From Armatimonadota bacterium (GTDB lineage: Bacteria; Armatimonadota; JAAZEB01): 64,000 nucleotides of DNA. Made by a program: the position numbers and the translations under genes. The stretch's first letter is position 1; the number at the start of each line of letters is the position of its first letter. Location: positions 47,365-111,364 of the forward strand of contig JAAZEM010000139.1 of assembly GCA_012512265.1 (NCBI GenBank), in the 5' to 3' direction. Shown piece after piece: positions 51,589-60,980 of this stretch. A model generated the notes under the pieces. It saw only the letters and a list, made by a program, of their open reading frames with translations. It was not told where the DNA came from and made no database searches.

Positions 51589-52719
51589 ATGATGACTGGA
51601 CCCCGAGCGTGTGCCCCGAGTGAGTTGCCACAGCTGGCGCGCCTAGCGGATGCTGTCTTCCGCTCGAAAGGCGGCAGCATGCAGGCGGAGTATCCCCTGG
51701 TGTTCGGCGAGGAGAACCTCAACTTTTGCCGCGTGATTGAGGAGGATGGCCGCATCGTCTCGCACGTGGGCGTCTCGATCCGCGATGCTTCTCTCCTCGG
51801 ATGCAGCCTGCGGGTTGCTTCCATCGGCGCGGTGTGCACCGATGCTGCCTACCGTGGCAGGGGATACGCCAGTCTCCTCATGGAGGACGCACGCACGCTG
51901 GCCCTGGGCGAGGGGGCGTCGCTCATGCTCATCTCCGGTGGCCGCGGGTTGTATCATCGCCTTGGCTATGTCAACGTGGGCAGCTTTCGCTCCTTCACCG
52001 CTCGTGCGGAGATACTGCCGGTGCCAGCGGAGGGCTTGCGCGTGGAGCCCTGCGGCGCAGCGCAGATTCCGGGGCTCATCGCTTTGCACCAGCGCCTCCC
52101 CGTGCGCTTCGTGCGCCCTGCGGATGATTGGGAGAAGCTATTGGCCGCCGGGATGATCATGAACCAGCGTGGGGATTGCCTCGGCGTGTGGGAAGAAGGC
52201 CGGTTGGTGGCCTATGCCGCGGTGCAGCGCCCGCGAGATGGCGCGCCGGCGCGCGTAAGGGAGTATGCGGGTTCGGAGACGGCGCTTTTCGCGGCTCTTG
52301 GCGCAGTCGCCCGCTACTACGAGGCGTCCGGCGTTGAGGTCGTGGCGATGCCGGGAACGGAGGATCTCGCCCGGTTGCTGCGAAACGCCGGCGCCGAGGA
52401 GAAGGAGCTCGCCTTCACGGGCACGCTGGGGATCCTCGATGTGGATGGCTTCTTTGCCTGCATCCATCCCTACGTGCGCGAGTGTTTGGGTGCTCCCACC
52501 GACGCGCTCTTCCTCGACCCCCGCCAGACGAATAGCATCAGCTTCGAGTACGCGGGCGAGCGGTATGCACTCGCCAATCGTGGTCAGCTCACCGCGCTCG
52601 TCTTCGGCGGGTCCACCGAGGAGGCACGGAGCATCCCCGAAGCACCGCCAGGCGTCGGGGAGATCCTGAAGCGCATCTTCCCCATGCCGCTCCTCTGGTA
52701 TGGCTACAACTACGTCTAA
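51589..52719 (+). CDS. GNAT N-acetyltransferase (Eis-like, two-domain)
   Basis: ~376 aa; start at the ATGATG at 51589/51592 with GAGGAG upstream, not the track start. Acetyl-CoA-binding motif A is AVCTDAAYRGRGYASLLME (~85-103), followed by LMLISGGRGLYHRLGYV. The second half repeats a GNAT-like fold without the motif and ends in a beta-rich domain, as in Eis-type acetyltransferases. Substrate unknown; amine or aminoglycoside-like substrates are known for Eis. Confidence 0.8.
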   Translation: MMTGPRACAPSELPQLARLADAVFRSKGGSMQAEYPLVFGEENLNFCRVIEEDGRIVSHVGVSIRDASLLGCSLRVASIGAVCTDAAYRGRGYASLLMEDARTLALGEGASLMLISGGRGLYHRLGYVNVGSFRSFTARAEILPVPAEGLRVEPCGAAQIPGLIALHQRLPVRFVRPADDWEKLLAAGMIMNQRGDCLGVWEEGRLVAYAAVQRPRDGAPARVREYAGSETALFAALGAVARYYEASGVEVVAMPGTEDLARLLRNAGAEEKELAFTGTLGILDVDGFFACIHPYVRECLGAPTDALFLDPRQTNSISFEYAGERYALANRGQLTALVFGGSTEEARSIPEAPPGVGEILKRIFPMPLLWYGYNYV

Positions 52720-52822
52720 TCACGCGCCCTGAGAACCGGCGCGTTCAGGGATCAGCCTTCGGCGGGGAAGTTGCGGCGGGAGAGCTGAGGGAGAAGGTGC
52801 TGGTGGGGGAGAGTAGTATCAG

Positions 52823-52864
52823 CGCGAGCGCGTTGCTGGAACGGGTCGCTGCAACGCGCTCGCG
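52823..52864. terminator. stem-loop between convergent genes
   Basis: CGCGAGCGCGTTGC (52823-52836) and GCAACGCGCTCGCG (52851-52864), a 14-bp perfect stem with a 14-nt loop, between the GNAT gene and the isomerase gene. T-runs are weak on both sides. Confidence 0.75.
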
Positions 52865-52872
52865 TGCTTAGT

Positions 52873-53865
52873 CTACTTGCGCCACTCGCCGTAGCCGGTG
52901 AGGTGGTAGCCGATGCCGACGTAATCGAGGACGCGGCAGAGCGAGCGCAACGCGGCGCCGAAGCCATCCGGCCCGGAGTAGCCGCCAAACTGCCCGCCGC
53001 CCTTGACGTGGGGCTCCAGATCCAGGAAGACGCCCGGCACGCCGCGGCTCTGCAGCTCCGCGGTCAGCTCCGGGAGGCGATCCTTGAAGTCGCGCAGGAT
53101 CCGCTCGTGGCCGGAGTCGCCCTGGTCGGCGGGCACCATGCGGTTGAGCTGCTCCTCGTTGACATAGCCCTGCCACTCCTCGCCGGGCGCGCGCTCATAA
53201 TCCTTGATGTGCATCCAGCCGATATACGGCTTCATCGCCGTGTACTCGTGATAGGTCTCTTCGGTATCGTAGCCCTGGCAGACGATGTTTGCCCCGTCGA
53301 AGATCAGGTAGAGGTGGTCGTTGTTGATCCGATCGCGAATGGCGCGCAGGAGCGTGCCGTTGCGCCCGACCAGGTTGGCTTCCACCTCGAGGCCGTAGAA
53401 AACGCCCTCCGCCTTGCACTTTTCCACGACACGGCCCACATAGTCAGCGGCCTGGTCGACGTACTGCCACGGATCCGCGTCCTTGGGCGGGTAGAAGGAG
53501 AAGCCCCGAATCAGCTTCGTACCGAAAGAATGCGCCAGGGAGATGGCGCGCGGCACTTCCTTCTCCAGATACTCGTCGATCGGCATGTAGACGTTGTGCG
53601 TGCCGTCTTCCTGGTCGACCAGTTTGATCTTGCCGATGGGCGAGCCGATGGAGGAGACCTGAACCTCGAACTGGTCATGCAGCTCGCAGAGGCGTTTGAT
53701 CTCGGCGTCGCTCAGCTTCATGACGTTCTTGACGCCCTCGCCTACGTCCACGAACCGGATGGAGTAGTAGGACATCCCGAGCGCCCGAAGCATGGTAAAC
53801 TGCTCTTCGGCGCGCTTGCTCCCTTCGTCTGCAAAGCCGCTCAGTATGACTTGTGGTGCGCTCAC
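52873..53865 (-). CDS. sugar phosphate isomerase/epimerase (xylose isomerase-like TIM barrel)
   Basis: 330 aa. ILSGFADEGSKRAEEQFTML at the start, YGLEVEANLVGRNG (metal-binding Glu), LIFDGANIVCQGYD (Asp), WMHIKDYERAPG (His) and FLDLEPHVKGGGQFGG are the metal- and substrate-binding strands of this barrel. Such proteins act on sugars and cyclitols and often work with Gfo/Idh/MocA oxidoreductases, one of which is encoded at 18.6-19.6 kb. Single gene. Confidence 0.85.
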   Translation of the reverse strand: MSAPQVILSGFADEGSKRAEEQFTMLRALGMSYYSIRFVDVGEGVKNVMKLSDAEIKRLCELHDQFEVQVSSIGSPIGKIKLVDQEDGTHNVYMPIDEYLEKEVPRAISLAHSFGTKLIRGFSFYPPKDADPWQYVDQAADYVGRVVEKCKAEGVFYGLEVEANLVGRNGTLLRAIRDRINNDHLYLIFDGANIVCQGYDTEETYHEYTAMKPYIGWMHIKDYERAPGEEWQGYVNEEQLNRMVPADQGDSGHERILRDFKDRLPELTAELQSRGVPGVFLDLEPHVKGGGQFGGYSGPDGFGAALRSLCRVLDYVGIGYHLTGYGEWRK

Positions 53866-54069
53866 TCGTGTTTCCTCCCAAGGCGATGAGAAAGGGCGAG
53901 AGACGCGGGTCGAAGTCGGCGATGGCCGTCGCCCCGTCTTCGCCGGCTTGAGTATCCTTCCACCCAGATCCTTCGGGCCTCGGGCCCTGGAGTCCTTGGC
54001 GGATCTCCTCTCAACAAGGGCTGGGTGAGCCAGATGCTCGCGGCAGCGGCGCTCGTGGCTGCGGCGGGG

Positions 54070-55341
54070 TTACTCCGCGCGCTCTGCGTTCAGGGCCTCC
54101 CATCGCAGTGCCATTCGGATTCGGTTGCCAATAGAGGGATGGGTATAGAGGAGCGCCTCGATCAGGGCCGAGGGCGCCGGATCGGCGAGGTTTTGGGCAG
54201 CGAGCTTGCGCATGACTCCGATGAAGGCGTCCGGCTGACGCGTCATGTCGAGCGCGAAGCGGTCGCACTGGCGCTCCCACACGCGGGAGAGGGCATTCCC
54301 TGCGGGCATCAGCACGGTGCTTGCCAGGCCTAGAAAAAGGGCCAGTGACGGCAGCGTGGCGATATCGCCCTTCCCGGTGTAGCCAGGTCGCGATCCGGCA
54401 CGGGTCAACACGCCGTCGGCGATGGCGAAACCGGCGAGCGTGCCCAGGCCCCCCAGGACGATTCCCGTCCGCAGGTGCCCGAAGCGGTGATGGCCCAGCT
54501 CATGCGCCAGGATCACGGCGATCTCATCGTGCGTGTAGCCCTGGAGGAGGGTGTCGGTGAGGACAATGCGGCGCGTGCTGCCTACCCCTGTCAGATAGGC
54601 GTTCGCTTTGGTGGTCTTCCGGCTGTAATCCGCCTCAAAGGCACCTACCACCGGCACCCCGGCTCGACGGGCAAGCCCGACCAAGCGCTCGCTGAGGGCT
54701 TCATCGCGCAGAGGCCTATACCGGAAGAAGAGGGGATCGATCACGACCGGCGCGATGTGGGTGAGCGCGACCGTCAGCAGCGAGGACGCCCCGGCGCCCC
54801 AGAGCCACCACGCCTGCGGCGACCGCCGGATGATGGCGTAGAGGCCCGCGGTGGCGGGCACGGCGATCCCCAGCGAGACCGCCAGGCTCTTGGCGGCATC
54901 CGCCATCCACGAGAGCGCGCTTTGCCGCGACAGACCAAAGGCACGTTCCACCAGGTGCCCGCTCACGAAGGAGAAGGGGAGGGTGATCGCGCTCGAGAGT
55001 GCCAGCAGGCTGCTGGTGAAGAGGGCATCGCGCAGCCCAGGGCTCTTCGCATGGCGTTCTGCCCACTCGCGCAAACGGATCGGACGTTCGTGGCGCTGCA
55101 TCGCCAGGAGCAGGCCCAGGCCGAGCGCCTCATCCAGAAAGAAAGTGGCGTAGCGTATTTGCGTGTAGGCGACCGCTTTCGCCTCCCGCTCCGGCATCGC
55201 TTCGCGAAGGCGCTCCGGGTCAATTCGGGGAGCGCGCGCCCGCTCCCGGCGCTGGCGCAGCGTCCACGTGGCGAGGCCGCTCGCCGTGGCTCCCAGCAGA
55301 ATCGCCCACGGCAGAGCCCGCTTGCAGGATCCCTGTGGCAT
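54070..55341 (-). CDS. M48 family membrane metalloprotease (Ste24/CAAX protease-like)
   Basis: 423 aa with about six hydrophobic segments. The zinc site H280-E281-L-G-H284-H lies in ILAHELGHHRFG, and the third ligand is probably the Glu of WERQCDRFALD. NAYLTGVGSTRRIVLTDTLL precedes it, as in Ste24 and HtpX. It probably degrades damaged membrane proteins or processes a membrane peptide. Confidence 0.88.
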   Translation of the reverse strand: MPQGSCKRALPWAILLGATASGLATWTLRQRRERARAPRIDPERLREAMPEREAKAVAYTQIRYATFFLDEALGLGLLLAMQRHERPIRLREWAERHAKSPGLRDALFTSSLLALSSAITLPFSFVSGHLVERAFGLSRQSALSWMADAAKSLAVSLGIAVPATAGLYAIIRRSPQAWWLWGAGASSLLTVALTHIAPVVIDPLFFRYRPLRDEALSERLVGLARRAGVPVVGAFEADYSRKTTKANAYLTGVGSTRRIVLTDTLLQGYTHDEIAVILAHELGHHRFGHLRTGIVLGGLGTLAGFAIADGVLTRAGSRPGYTGKGDIATLPSLALFLGLASTVLMPAGNALSRVWERQCDRFALDMTRQPDAFIGVMRKLAAQNLADPAPSALIEALLYTHPSIGNRIRMALRWEALNAERAE

Positions 55342-55612
55342 GGCGCCCTCCTCCCCGCCGTTCCCAGCATGATCCAGGCCACGTCCCTATACCACGGATC
55401 GCCGCGACATCCTTTTGAACGCTCGCGTATGCCACGTGGTTTCGCGATTCCGGGGGGGCCGGACGCGCCGCATTCTGCATGAAAACCGCGCGATTCGGAT
55501 GCATCACCTCTTGCCCCGCGCGCCACCGCGCCGGCCCCCATCTGATGGAGATTCGCCCTGTTTGAGCGTTCCCAACGGTAGGACTCTCTCTCTAGCAGAA
55601 CGAACCGGGTTG

Positions 55613-55621
55613 TGATATATT
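55613..55621 (+). promoter_or_regulatory. promoter of clpX-like gene
   Basis: TGATATATT, an extended -10 with TATATT. Transcription would start ~12 bp before the GGAGG-led GTG at 55641. No clear -35. The 55342-55612 gap shows no gene. Confidence 0.5.
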
Positions 55622-55640
55622 AGTGTAGTTGGAGGTTATA

Positions 55641-56981
55641 GTGCCAGAACTAATCTCGTGTCTGATTTGTGGGAGAAAATTCACCTCGCCGGAGCCGCTG
55701 GGCAAGATGGTGCCCGGCTTGGGATATGTGTGTGCCATGGACTGGCCGGGCTTCGCGGCCGGGTTTGAGGTGGGGCGCACAGGGATGCTGCAGGGCGATG
55801 CCGGCCTGGAAGATCCCGCGGTGGCGGCGCGTGACCGGAACTTGCAGAAGCTGGAGCGCCTGCTCCAGTTCGATGTCACCCCGCGCGAGATCGCGGCGTA
55901 CCTGGAGGAGTATGTTATCGGCCAGGCGCATGCCAAGCGGGCGACGGCTGTGGCGGTCTACAACCATCATCGCTCGCGTCAGATTCGGGACGTCGAGGTG
56001 AGCAAGAGCAACATGCTCTTCATCGGCCCAACCGGAGTGGGGAAAACGGAGGTGGGGCGCACGCTCGCTCGCTTCCTCGATGTACCCTTTACTATCGCGG
56101 ATGCAACGAACTTCACTCCGGCCGGCTATGTCGGTGACGACGTCGAGAATATGCTGATGGGCCTGCTGATGAGCGCCGACGGCGACGAGCAATGGGCCGC
56201 CCACGGCGTCGTCTTTATTGACGAGATTGACAAGACGCGGCGCACGAGCGCGGGCAACCCATCAATCACGCGCGATATTGGCGGCGAGTGCGTGCAGCAG
56301 GCGATGCTGAAAATCCTGGAGGGCACCGAGGCGCGGCTTCCCTTCTTCGGGGGGCGCAAGCATCCCCAGGGGAAGAACATCACGATCAACACGAAGGATA
56401 TCCTTTTCATCGGCAGCGGTGCCTTCGAGGGCCTGCCTGAGATCGTGGCGAAACTGATGCGCCAGGGCCAGACGAACCTCGGCTTCCGTGCGGCTCCGCG
56501 CAGCAGTGCCAAGGAAGCCGACTACCGCGTGCTTCTGGAAGCGCCCTACCACATCTTGCAGGACGCCCTCCTCGAATACGGGTTTATCCCGGAGTTCGTT
56601 GGCCGCTTCCCGGTGATCGTGCCGTTCGAGGCGTTGGAGCGCGAGGAGTATCGCGCGATCATGACGCGCACGCGTCACTCCATCCTGCGCCAGCAGATCG
56701 CGCTCTTCGCCCTCGATGGGGTGCATCTGGAGTTCACCGAGGACGCCATCGATGCCATCATTACCCAGGCGGTCCAGATGAAGAGTGGCGCGCGCGCCCT
56801 GCGCAGTCTCGTGGAGCGGGCGGTTTCGAAGGCGCGCTTCGAGCTTCCGGAGCGGGGCCGCGAGCGGGTCCGCTGCATCATCACTGCCGAGTCGGTGGAG
56901 AGTGGCAATTACCGGGTGGAGCCACTCACCGCCGGACATGAGGGTCAGGACGAGACCCTGCAGACGGCCGGCGGCGAGTAG
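55641..56981 (+). CDS. clpX: ClpX-like AAA+ unfoldase
   Basis: 446 aa from the GTG at 55641, six bases after GGAGG. N-terminal zinc-finger-like part has C7, C10 and C31 (CLIC..YVC) but not the fourth Cys of classic ClpX (CDEC is CAMDW here). AAA+ core: PREIAAYLEEYVIGQ, Walker A GPTGVGKTE, pore loop AGYVGDDVEN (GYVG), Walker B VVFIDEIDK, and LGF in the position of the ClpP-docking IGF loop. VGRFPVIVPFEAL and SGARALRSLVERA close it. It should unfold proteins, probably for ClpP, though no clpP is nearby. A paralogue role is possible. Confidence 0.88.
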   Translation: MPELISCLICGRKFTSPEPLGKMVPGLGYVCAMDWPGFAAGFEVGRTGMLQGDAGLEDPAVAARDRNLQKLERLLQFDVTPREIAAYLEEYVIGQAHAKRATAVAVYNHHRSRQIRDVEVSKSNMLFIGPTGVGKTEVGRTLARFLDVPFTIADATNFTPAGYVGDDVENMLMGLLMSADGDEQWAAHGVVFIDEIDKTRRTSAGNPSITRDIGGECVQQAMLKILEGTEARLPFFGGRKHPQGKNITINTKDILFIGSGAFEGLPEIVAKLMRQGQTNLGFRAAPRSSAKEADYRVLLEAPYHILQDALLEYGFIPEFVGRFPVIVPFEALEREEYRAIMTRTRHSILRQQIALFALDGVHLEFTEDAIDAIITQAVQMKSGARALRSLVERAVSKARFELPERGRERVRCIITAESVESGNYRVEPLTAGHEGQDETLQTAGGE

Positions 56982-57015
56982 GTCCTCCCGCGATGTGGGG
57001 ATGATCTAAGGGTAG

Positions 57016-57047
57016 CCGTTTGCGCCTGCCGCGGCAGGCGCAAGCGG
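57016..57047. terminator. bidirectional terminator
   Basis: CCGTTTGCGCCTGC (57016-57029) pairs with GCAGGCGCAAGCGG (57034-57047): 14 bp with one G-U, loop CGCG. It lies between the convergent clpX-like and prepilin-like genes. Confidence 0.75.
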
Positions 57048-57059
57048 GTGCCACGCGGA

Positions 57060-57701
57060 TCAGTCGTTATCGGCCAGCGTGTACATGCCCGGTGAGGACT
57101 TCTTCAGCCACTTCACGTGACCATCGGCGAAGAGGAAGTTGTTCCCATCCGAATGGCAGTCGGCCGTGCTGTGGTTACCGTTCGCATCGCCCGGCCCGTA
57201 ATCGGCCTGCCAGCCGCTGTTGCCGATGTAGTAGCAGCGGGCATCCCCCGCCCACAGGGTGCCCGAGGGATCGACCACCTCGGCGGCTGTCCGAGGGGTG
57301 CGCATCGCCCCAGCCAGGCCATACCCCGACCACCACGCCTTCGTCGTTCGCCCTGACTCGGGATAGGTGATCGAGGAAGCAAAGCAGCCGCACCCGCGAA
57401 AGGCGCCGGCGCGCCAGCGGTTGCTTGGGCAGATCTGAATCTTGGTGTTCTTCGTGTAGGGTTGGATTACGTCTGTCCACCAGTAGTCGCCGACCAGCTC
57501 ACCACAGGTCGTCTCGTCATAGTCCTGCATGTACATCAGCAATCCGTTTCCGATCTGTTTCAGATTGCTCTGGCAGGTGGACTTGCGCGCGTTCTCTCGG
57601 GCGCGCGCGAAGACCGGGAAGAGAATGGCTGCAAGGATGGCGATAATCGCTATCACGACCAGCAGCTCGATGAGCGTGAACCCTTCTTTGCGCTGTCGCA
57701 T
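57060..57701 (-). CDS. prepilin-like DUF1559 protein
   Basis: 213 aa from the ATG at 57701, preceded by GGAGGCG. Type IV prepilin N-terminus: [20 protein letters not shown] with the cleavage Gly-Phe and the conserved Glu5. [21 protein letters not shown] and MYMQDYDE are the DUF1559 signature, and FADGHVKWL is the C-terminal DGH motif. The globular part holds many Cys (CGCFAS, ICPSN). Likely a pseudopilin-like surface or secretion protein cut by prepilin peptidase. Confidence 0.92.
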   Translation of the reverse strand: MRQRKEGFTLIELLVVIAIIAILAAILFPVFARARENARKSTCQSNLKQIGNGLLMYMQDYDETTCGELVGDYWWTDVIQPYTKNTKIQICPSNRWRAGAFRGCGCFASSITYPESGRTTKAWWSGYGLAGAMRTPRTAAEVVDPSGTLWAGDARCYYIGNSGWQADYGPGDANGNHSTADCHSDGNNFLFADGHVKWLKKSSPGMYTLADND

Positions 57702-57776
57702 GTGACGCCTCCCTCCGTGGGCATGGCCGCACACTCCGCATTGTGCAATGGACGAGACGAGATGCCGGCCGCGTTC

Positions 57777-57806
57777 ATTCTAGCAGGCCGGCCGAGTGGA
57801 AGTCAA
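57777..57806 (-). promoter_or_regulatory. promoter of first prepilin-like gene
   Basis: TTGACT, 18-bp spacer, TAGAAT on the minus strand, ~75 bp upstream of the start codon. Confidence 0.75.
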
Positions 57807-58126
57807 GCGTGTGTTGAGGTGGATGAAGCTGCCGGGCCTCCCCGTGCGGCGAGGGCCGTGCGACGGCTGGATGCCTGGAGCAGGGGACCGGGCGACGATG
57901 AAGAACCATGAGTACGATGCGGAGCGCCGCGGGCTTGGCAGGCGCTTCTTGTGGGTATGATGATGAACAGGGGCTGTTGGGTATGGCCTGAGTGGGAGCG
58001 AGTGATGGTCAGGCGCTCCTTGGAACGGCTACCGATGGGGCGTGGGTTGACCCAGGCCTTTGCCAGGCGCATTGATTGGGTTCCGGCCAAGTCCTTGCCC
58101 TTTCGGCGAGAGAAAGGCCAGACGGC
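57807..58126. other. intergenic region before PH/zinc-ribbon ABC exporter
   Basis: About 320 bp between the prepilin promoter and the ABC exporter start. No gene or clear promoter for the exporter was recognised; the ORFs listed here are antisense shadows. Confidence 0.45.
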
Positions 58127-60460
58127 ATGAGTAGCGGCGTTCGCCTCCCAACGGAGGGGGAGATAGAAGAGCCACCCCATGAGCCGTTGATGGAGAACCC
58201 GCCCGAGGCTATCCGGGCGCTGATGGCGCAATACCTCGATCCGGGTGAGACGCCTGAAGTGATAGTGGCCGCCGATATGACCCCTGATGGGCGCTACGGC
58301 GAGGCGTGGATGATGGTGACCGAGAAGCGCGTCGTCATCATCAACCCGAATCACGGGGTTCCGGAAGGGTGGCATGCTCGCCTCGCGGATCTCGAGCGCA
58401 TCGAGAAGCAGGACTTCGTGGGGAGCAGCTCGCTCCGCCTGGTGGGAGGGGGTGGCGTCTGCGAACTGCGCTTCTCCCTGACCAACGCGGAGAAGTTCGC
58501 CGATGTACACGAGATCATCGAGGCACTCCTTCATCAGTCTGACGAGGGTGAGGGTGGGAATGGCCGGCGCCCCCCGCAGATCCTGAATCGCGAGACGCTT
58601 CGCAAACGCGCGGAAGCACGGGCGAGGGAGAAGGGAATCTGCCCCAAGTGTGGGCGCACGCTCCCGCGCTGGAGTCGAGTCTGCCCTGTCTGCCTGCAGA
58701 CTAAGCAGCTCCTGTTGCGTCTGGTGCCCTTCGTCCGTCCCTATTGGCTCCTCATTGTGCTGAACCTCGCGCTAATGCTCTTCACCACGAGCTTGGCCCT
58801 GGCGCCCCCGTACCTCACGAAGGTGCTGCTGGATGATGTTCTGCCACGTCGGGAGCTGCGCGGGCTTTTCATCGTGCTGGCGGCGCTGCTCGCGATCAGC
58901 GTGACCAATGCGATCGTCACCGCCATGCGTCGCTACCTCGCCACCTGGCTGGAGCAGCGCGTGGTGCTCCGCCTGCGCATGGATCTCTACGAACACCTGC
59001 ACCGACTCTCCTTGGGCTTCTACGACCGGCAGGGCAGCGGGCACGTCATCCAGCGGATCATGTCCGATACCACCACCCTGCAGACCTTCATGGCGACCGG
59101 GTTGGAGGAGTTGACGGAGCACGTGATGACGATCCTCGTCATCGCCGTGATCATGCTTCGGATGGACCCAGGGCTGGCGTTGATCACCCTCGGCCCGGTG
59201 CCGCTGATCGTGTGGGGCAACCACTGGTTCGCGCATAAAGTGCACCGCCTCTACCGCCGCGCCTGGCGGCAATCGGCGAAGCTCAACTCCATTCTCACGG
59301 ATACGCTCCCCGGCATGCGCGTTGTCAAGGCGTTCGGCCAGGAGGGGCGGGAGGTGAATCGCTTTGTCGTCACGAATCGCGAGTTGCAGGCGACGAACCT
59401 GCGCGCCGCACGCCTCGGCCGCACCTTCTACCCCCTGATGGGCTTCCTCTCCACCCTGGGCACCATGAGCATCTGGGCCTATGGGGGCTACCTGGTGATC
59501 CAGACGGGCGAGCTCACCGCGGGCGTACTCATCGCCTTCATTCAGTACCTCGGGCGCTTCTATCAGCCGATGCACCAGCTCAGCCACATGAATGACCGCA
59601 TCCAGCGCGTGGCGGCCTCTGCCGAGCGCGTCTTCGAGCTGATCGATACCAAGCCCGACGTCGCCGATGCAGACGATGCTATCGAGATGCCCCGGATTGA
59701 GGGACATGTGTGCTTCGAGCATGTCTCCTTCTCCTACGAGATGGGCAAGAGGGTTCTGGAGGATATCTGCCTGGAGGTGCAGCCGGGCGAGATGATCGGT
59801 CTCGTCGGCCACAGCGGCGCCGGCAAGTCTACGCTGATCAACCTGATCTGCCGCTTCTACGACGTGGGCGAGGGGGCCATCTACATCGATGGGCACGATC
59901 TCCGGCGCGTGCGCCTGAAGAGCCTCCGCGATCAGATCGGCGTGGTGCTACAGGAGCCCTACCTCTTCCGGGGCACCATCGCCGAGAATATCGCCTACGG
60001 TCATCCCCACGCCACTCTGGAGGAGATCGTGGCCGCCGCCATTGCCGCGAATGCCCACGAGTTTATCTGCCAGCAGCCGGATGGCTACGACACCATGGTC
60101 GGCGAGCGCGGCGCGGGCCTCTCTGGTGGCGAGCGCCAGCGCATCTCCATCGCCCGCGCGATCCTGCGAAACCCGCGCATTCTGATCCTCGATGAGGCGA
60201 CCGCCTCCGTCGATACCCAGACCGAGGCGAAGATCCGTGAAGCGATTGAACGCCTGGTTCAGGGGCGGACCACCTTCGCCATTGCCCACCGCCTCTCCAC
60301 CCTGCGCAACGCGAACCGCTTGGTCGTTCTGGAGAAAGGGCGGATCGTCGAAGTAGGAACGCATGCGGAGCTGCTCGCCAAAGAGGGGGGCGCGTTCCGA
60401 AAGCTGTGGGACATGCAGGTCGATATGCAAAAGCAGCGCGCGGAGATGATGGCGGTCTAG
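58127..60460 (+). CDS. ABC exporter with fused PH-like and zinc-ribbon N-terminal domains
   Basis: 777 aa from the ATG at 58127. Residues ~40-135 look like a small PH-like domain (WMMVTEKRVVIINPNHG, CELRFSLTNAEKFADV). Residues ~172-189 hold a zinc ribbon, CPKC and CPVC. The six-helix exporter domain begins near 198, and the ATPase near 540: Walker A GHSGAGKST, signature LSGGERQRISIARAIL, Walker B ILILDEATASVD, H-loop AIAHRLSTL, all intact. The next gene, one base away, is DUF1854-like. I recall such ABC/DUF1854 pairs near cyanophycin genes in Proteobacteria. Substrate unknown. Confidence 0.88.
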   Translation: MSSGVRLPTEGEIEEPPHEPLMENPPEAIRALMAQYLDPGETPEVIVAADMTPDGRYGEAWMMVTEKRVVIINPNHGVPEGWHARLADLERIEKQDFVGSSSLRLVGGGGVCELRFSLTNAEKFADVHEIIEALLHQSDEGEGGNGRRPPQILNRETLRKRAEARAREKGICPKCGRTLPRWSRVCPVCLQTKQLLLRLVPFVRPYWLLIVLNLALMLFTTSLALAPPYLTKVLLDDVLPRRELRGLFIVLAALLAISVTNAIVTAMRRYLATWLEQRVVLRLRMDLYEHLHRLSLGFYDRQGSGHVIQRIMSDTTTLQTFMATGLEELTEHVMTILVIAVIMLRMDPGLALITLGPVPLIVWGNHWFAHKVHRLYRRAWRQSAKLNSILTDTLPGMRVVKAFGQEGREVNRFVVTNRELQATNLRAARLGRTFYPLMGFLSTLGTMSIWAYGGYLVIQTGELTAGVLIAFIQYLGRFYQPMHQLSHMNDRIQRVAASAERVFELIDTKPDVADADDAIEMPRIEGHVCFEHVSFSYEMGKRVLEDICLEVQPGEMIGLVGHSGAGKSTLINLICRFYDVGEGAIYIDGHDLRRVRLKSLRDQIGVVLQEPYLFRGTIAENIAYGHPHATLEEIVAAAIAANAHEFICQQPDGYDTMVGERGAGLSGGERQRISIARAILRNPRILILDEATASVDTQTEAKIREAIERLVQGRTTFAIAHRLSTLRNANRLVVLEKGRIVEVGTHAELLAKEGGAFRKLWDMQVDMQKQRAEMMAV

Positions 60461-60461
60461 A

Positions 60462-60980
60462 ATGGATATCGCGGGCACCAAGTCGATTCTCAAGATCCTG
60501 GATCCACAGGCCATACGTCTGTGGCGCGACGCCGTGGGGGATCTTCACCTCGAGCTGCGTACGGAGGAGGGGGAGACGGTCCACCACGAGCGCGTGCGCC
60601 CGCTACGTGCCTTCCCGTTGACCGCCCCCGATACCTACATCACCTTCTTTAGCGAGCGGAACGACTACCTGGGCGTGCTGGAGAGCCTGGATGACGTGGA
60701 CGAGCGCACCGAGGAGTTGCTGCGCGATGAGATGGAGCGGCGCTACTTCCTCCCGCAGATCATCCAGATTCACTACCTGCGGATTCATGCCGGCATCATC
60801 TCGTGGCGGGTGGAGACAGACCGCGGGCCGCGCCGCTTCGATGTGCGTGACCGCGACGACATTCGCTTCATTCCGCCGCGTCGGATGGTGATCAAAGACG
60901 TGGATGGCAACCGCTTTGAGATTCAGGACTATATGGAGCTGGATGACCGCAGCCTCACGCTCCTTGAGCAGCTCCTGTAG
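60462..60980 (+). CDS. DUF1854-like protein, partner of ABC exporter
   Basis: 172 aa, no signal or membrane segment. FFSERNDYLGVLESLDDVDERT, split, then RRYFLPQIIQIHYLRIHAGII and RRFDVRDRDDIRFIPPRRMVIKDVDGNRFEI are blocks I associate with DUF1854. Start is one base after the exporter stop, so translation is coupled. Cytoplasmic accessory or regulator of the exporter is the natural guess. Confidence 0.75.
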   Translation: MDIAGTKSILKILDPQAIRLWRDAVGDLHLELRTEEGETVHHERVRPLRAFPLTAPDTYITFFSERNDYLGVLESLDDVDERTEELLRDEMERRYFLPQIIQIHYLRIHAGIISWRVETDRGPRRFDVRDRDDIRFIPPRRMVIKDVDGNRFEIQDYMELDDRSLTLLEQLL

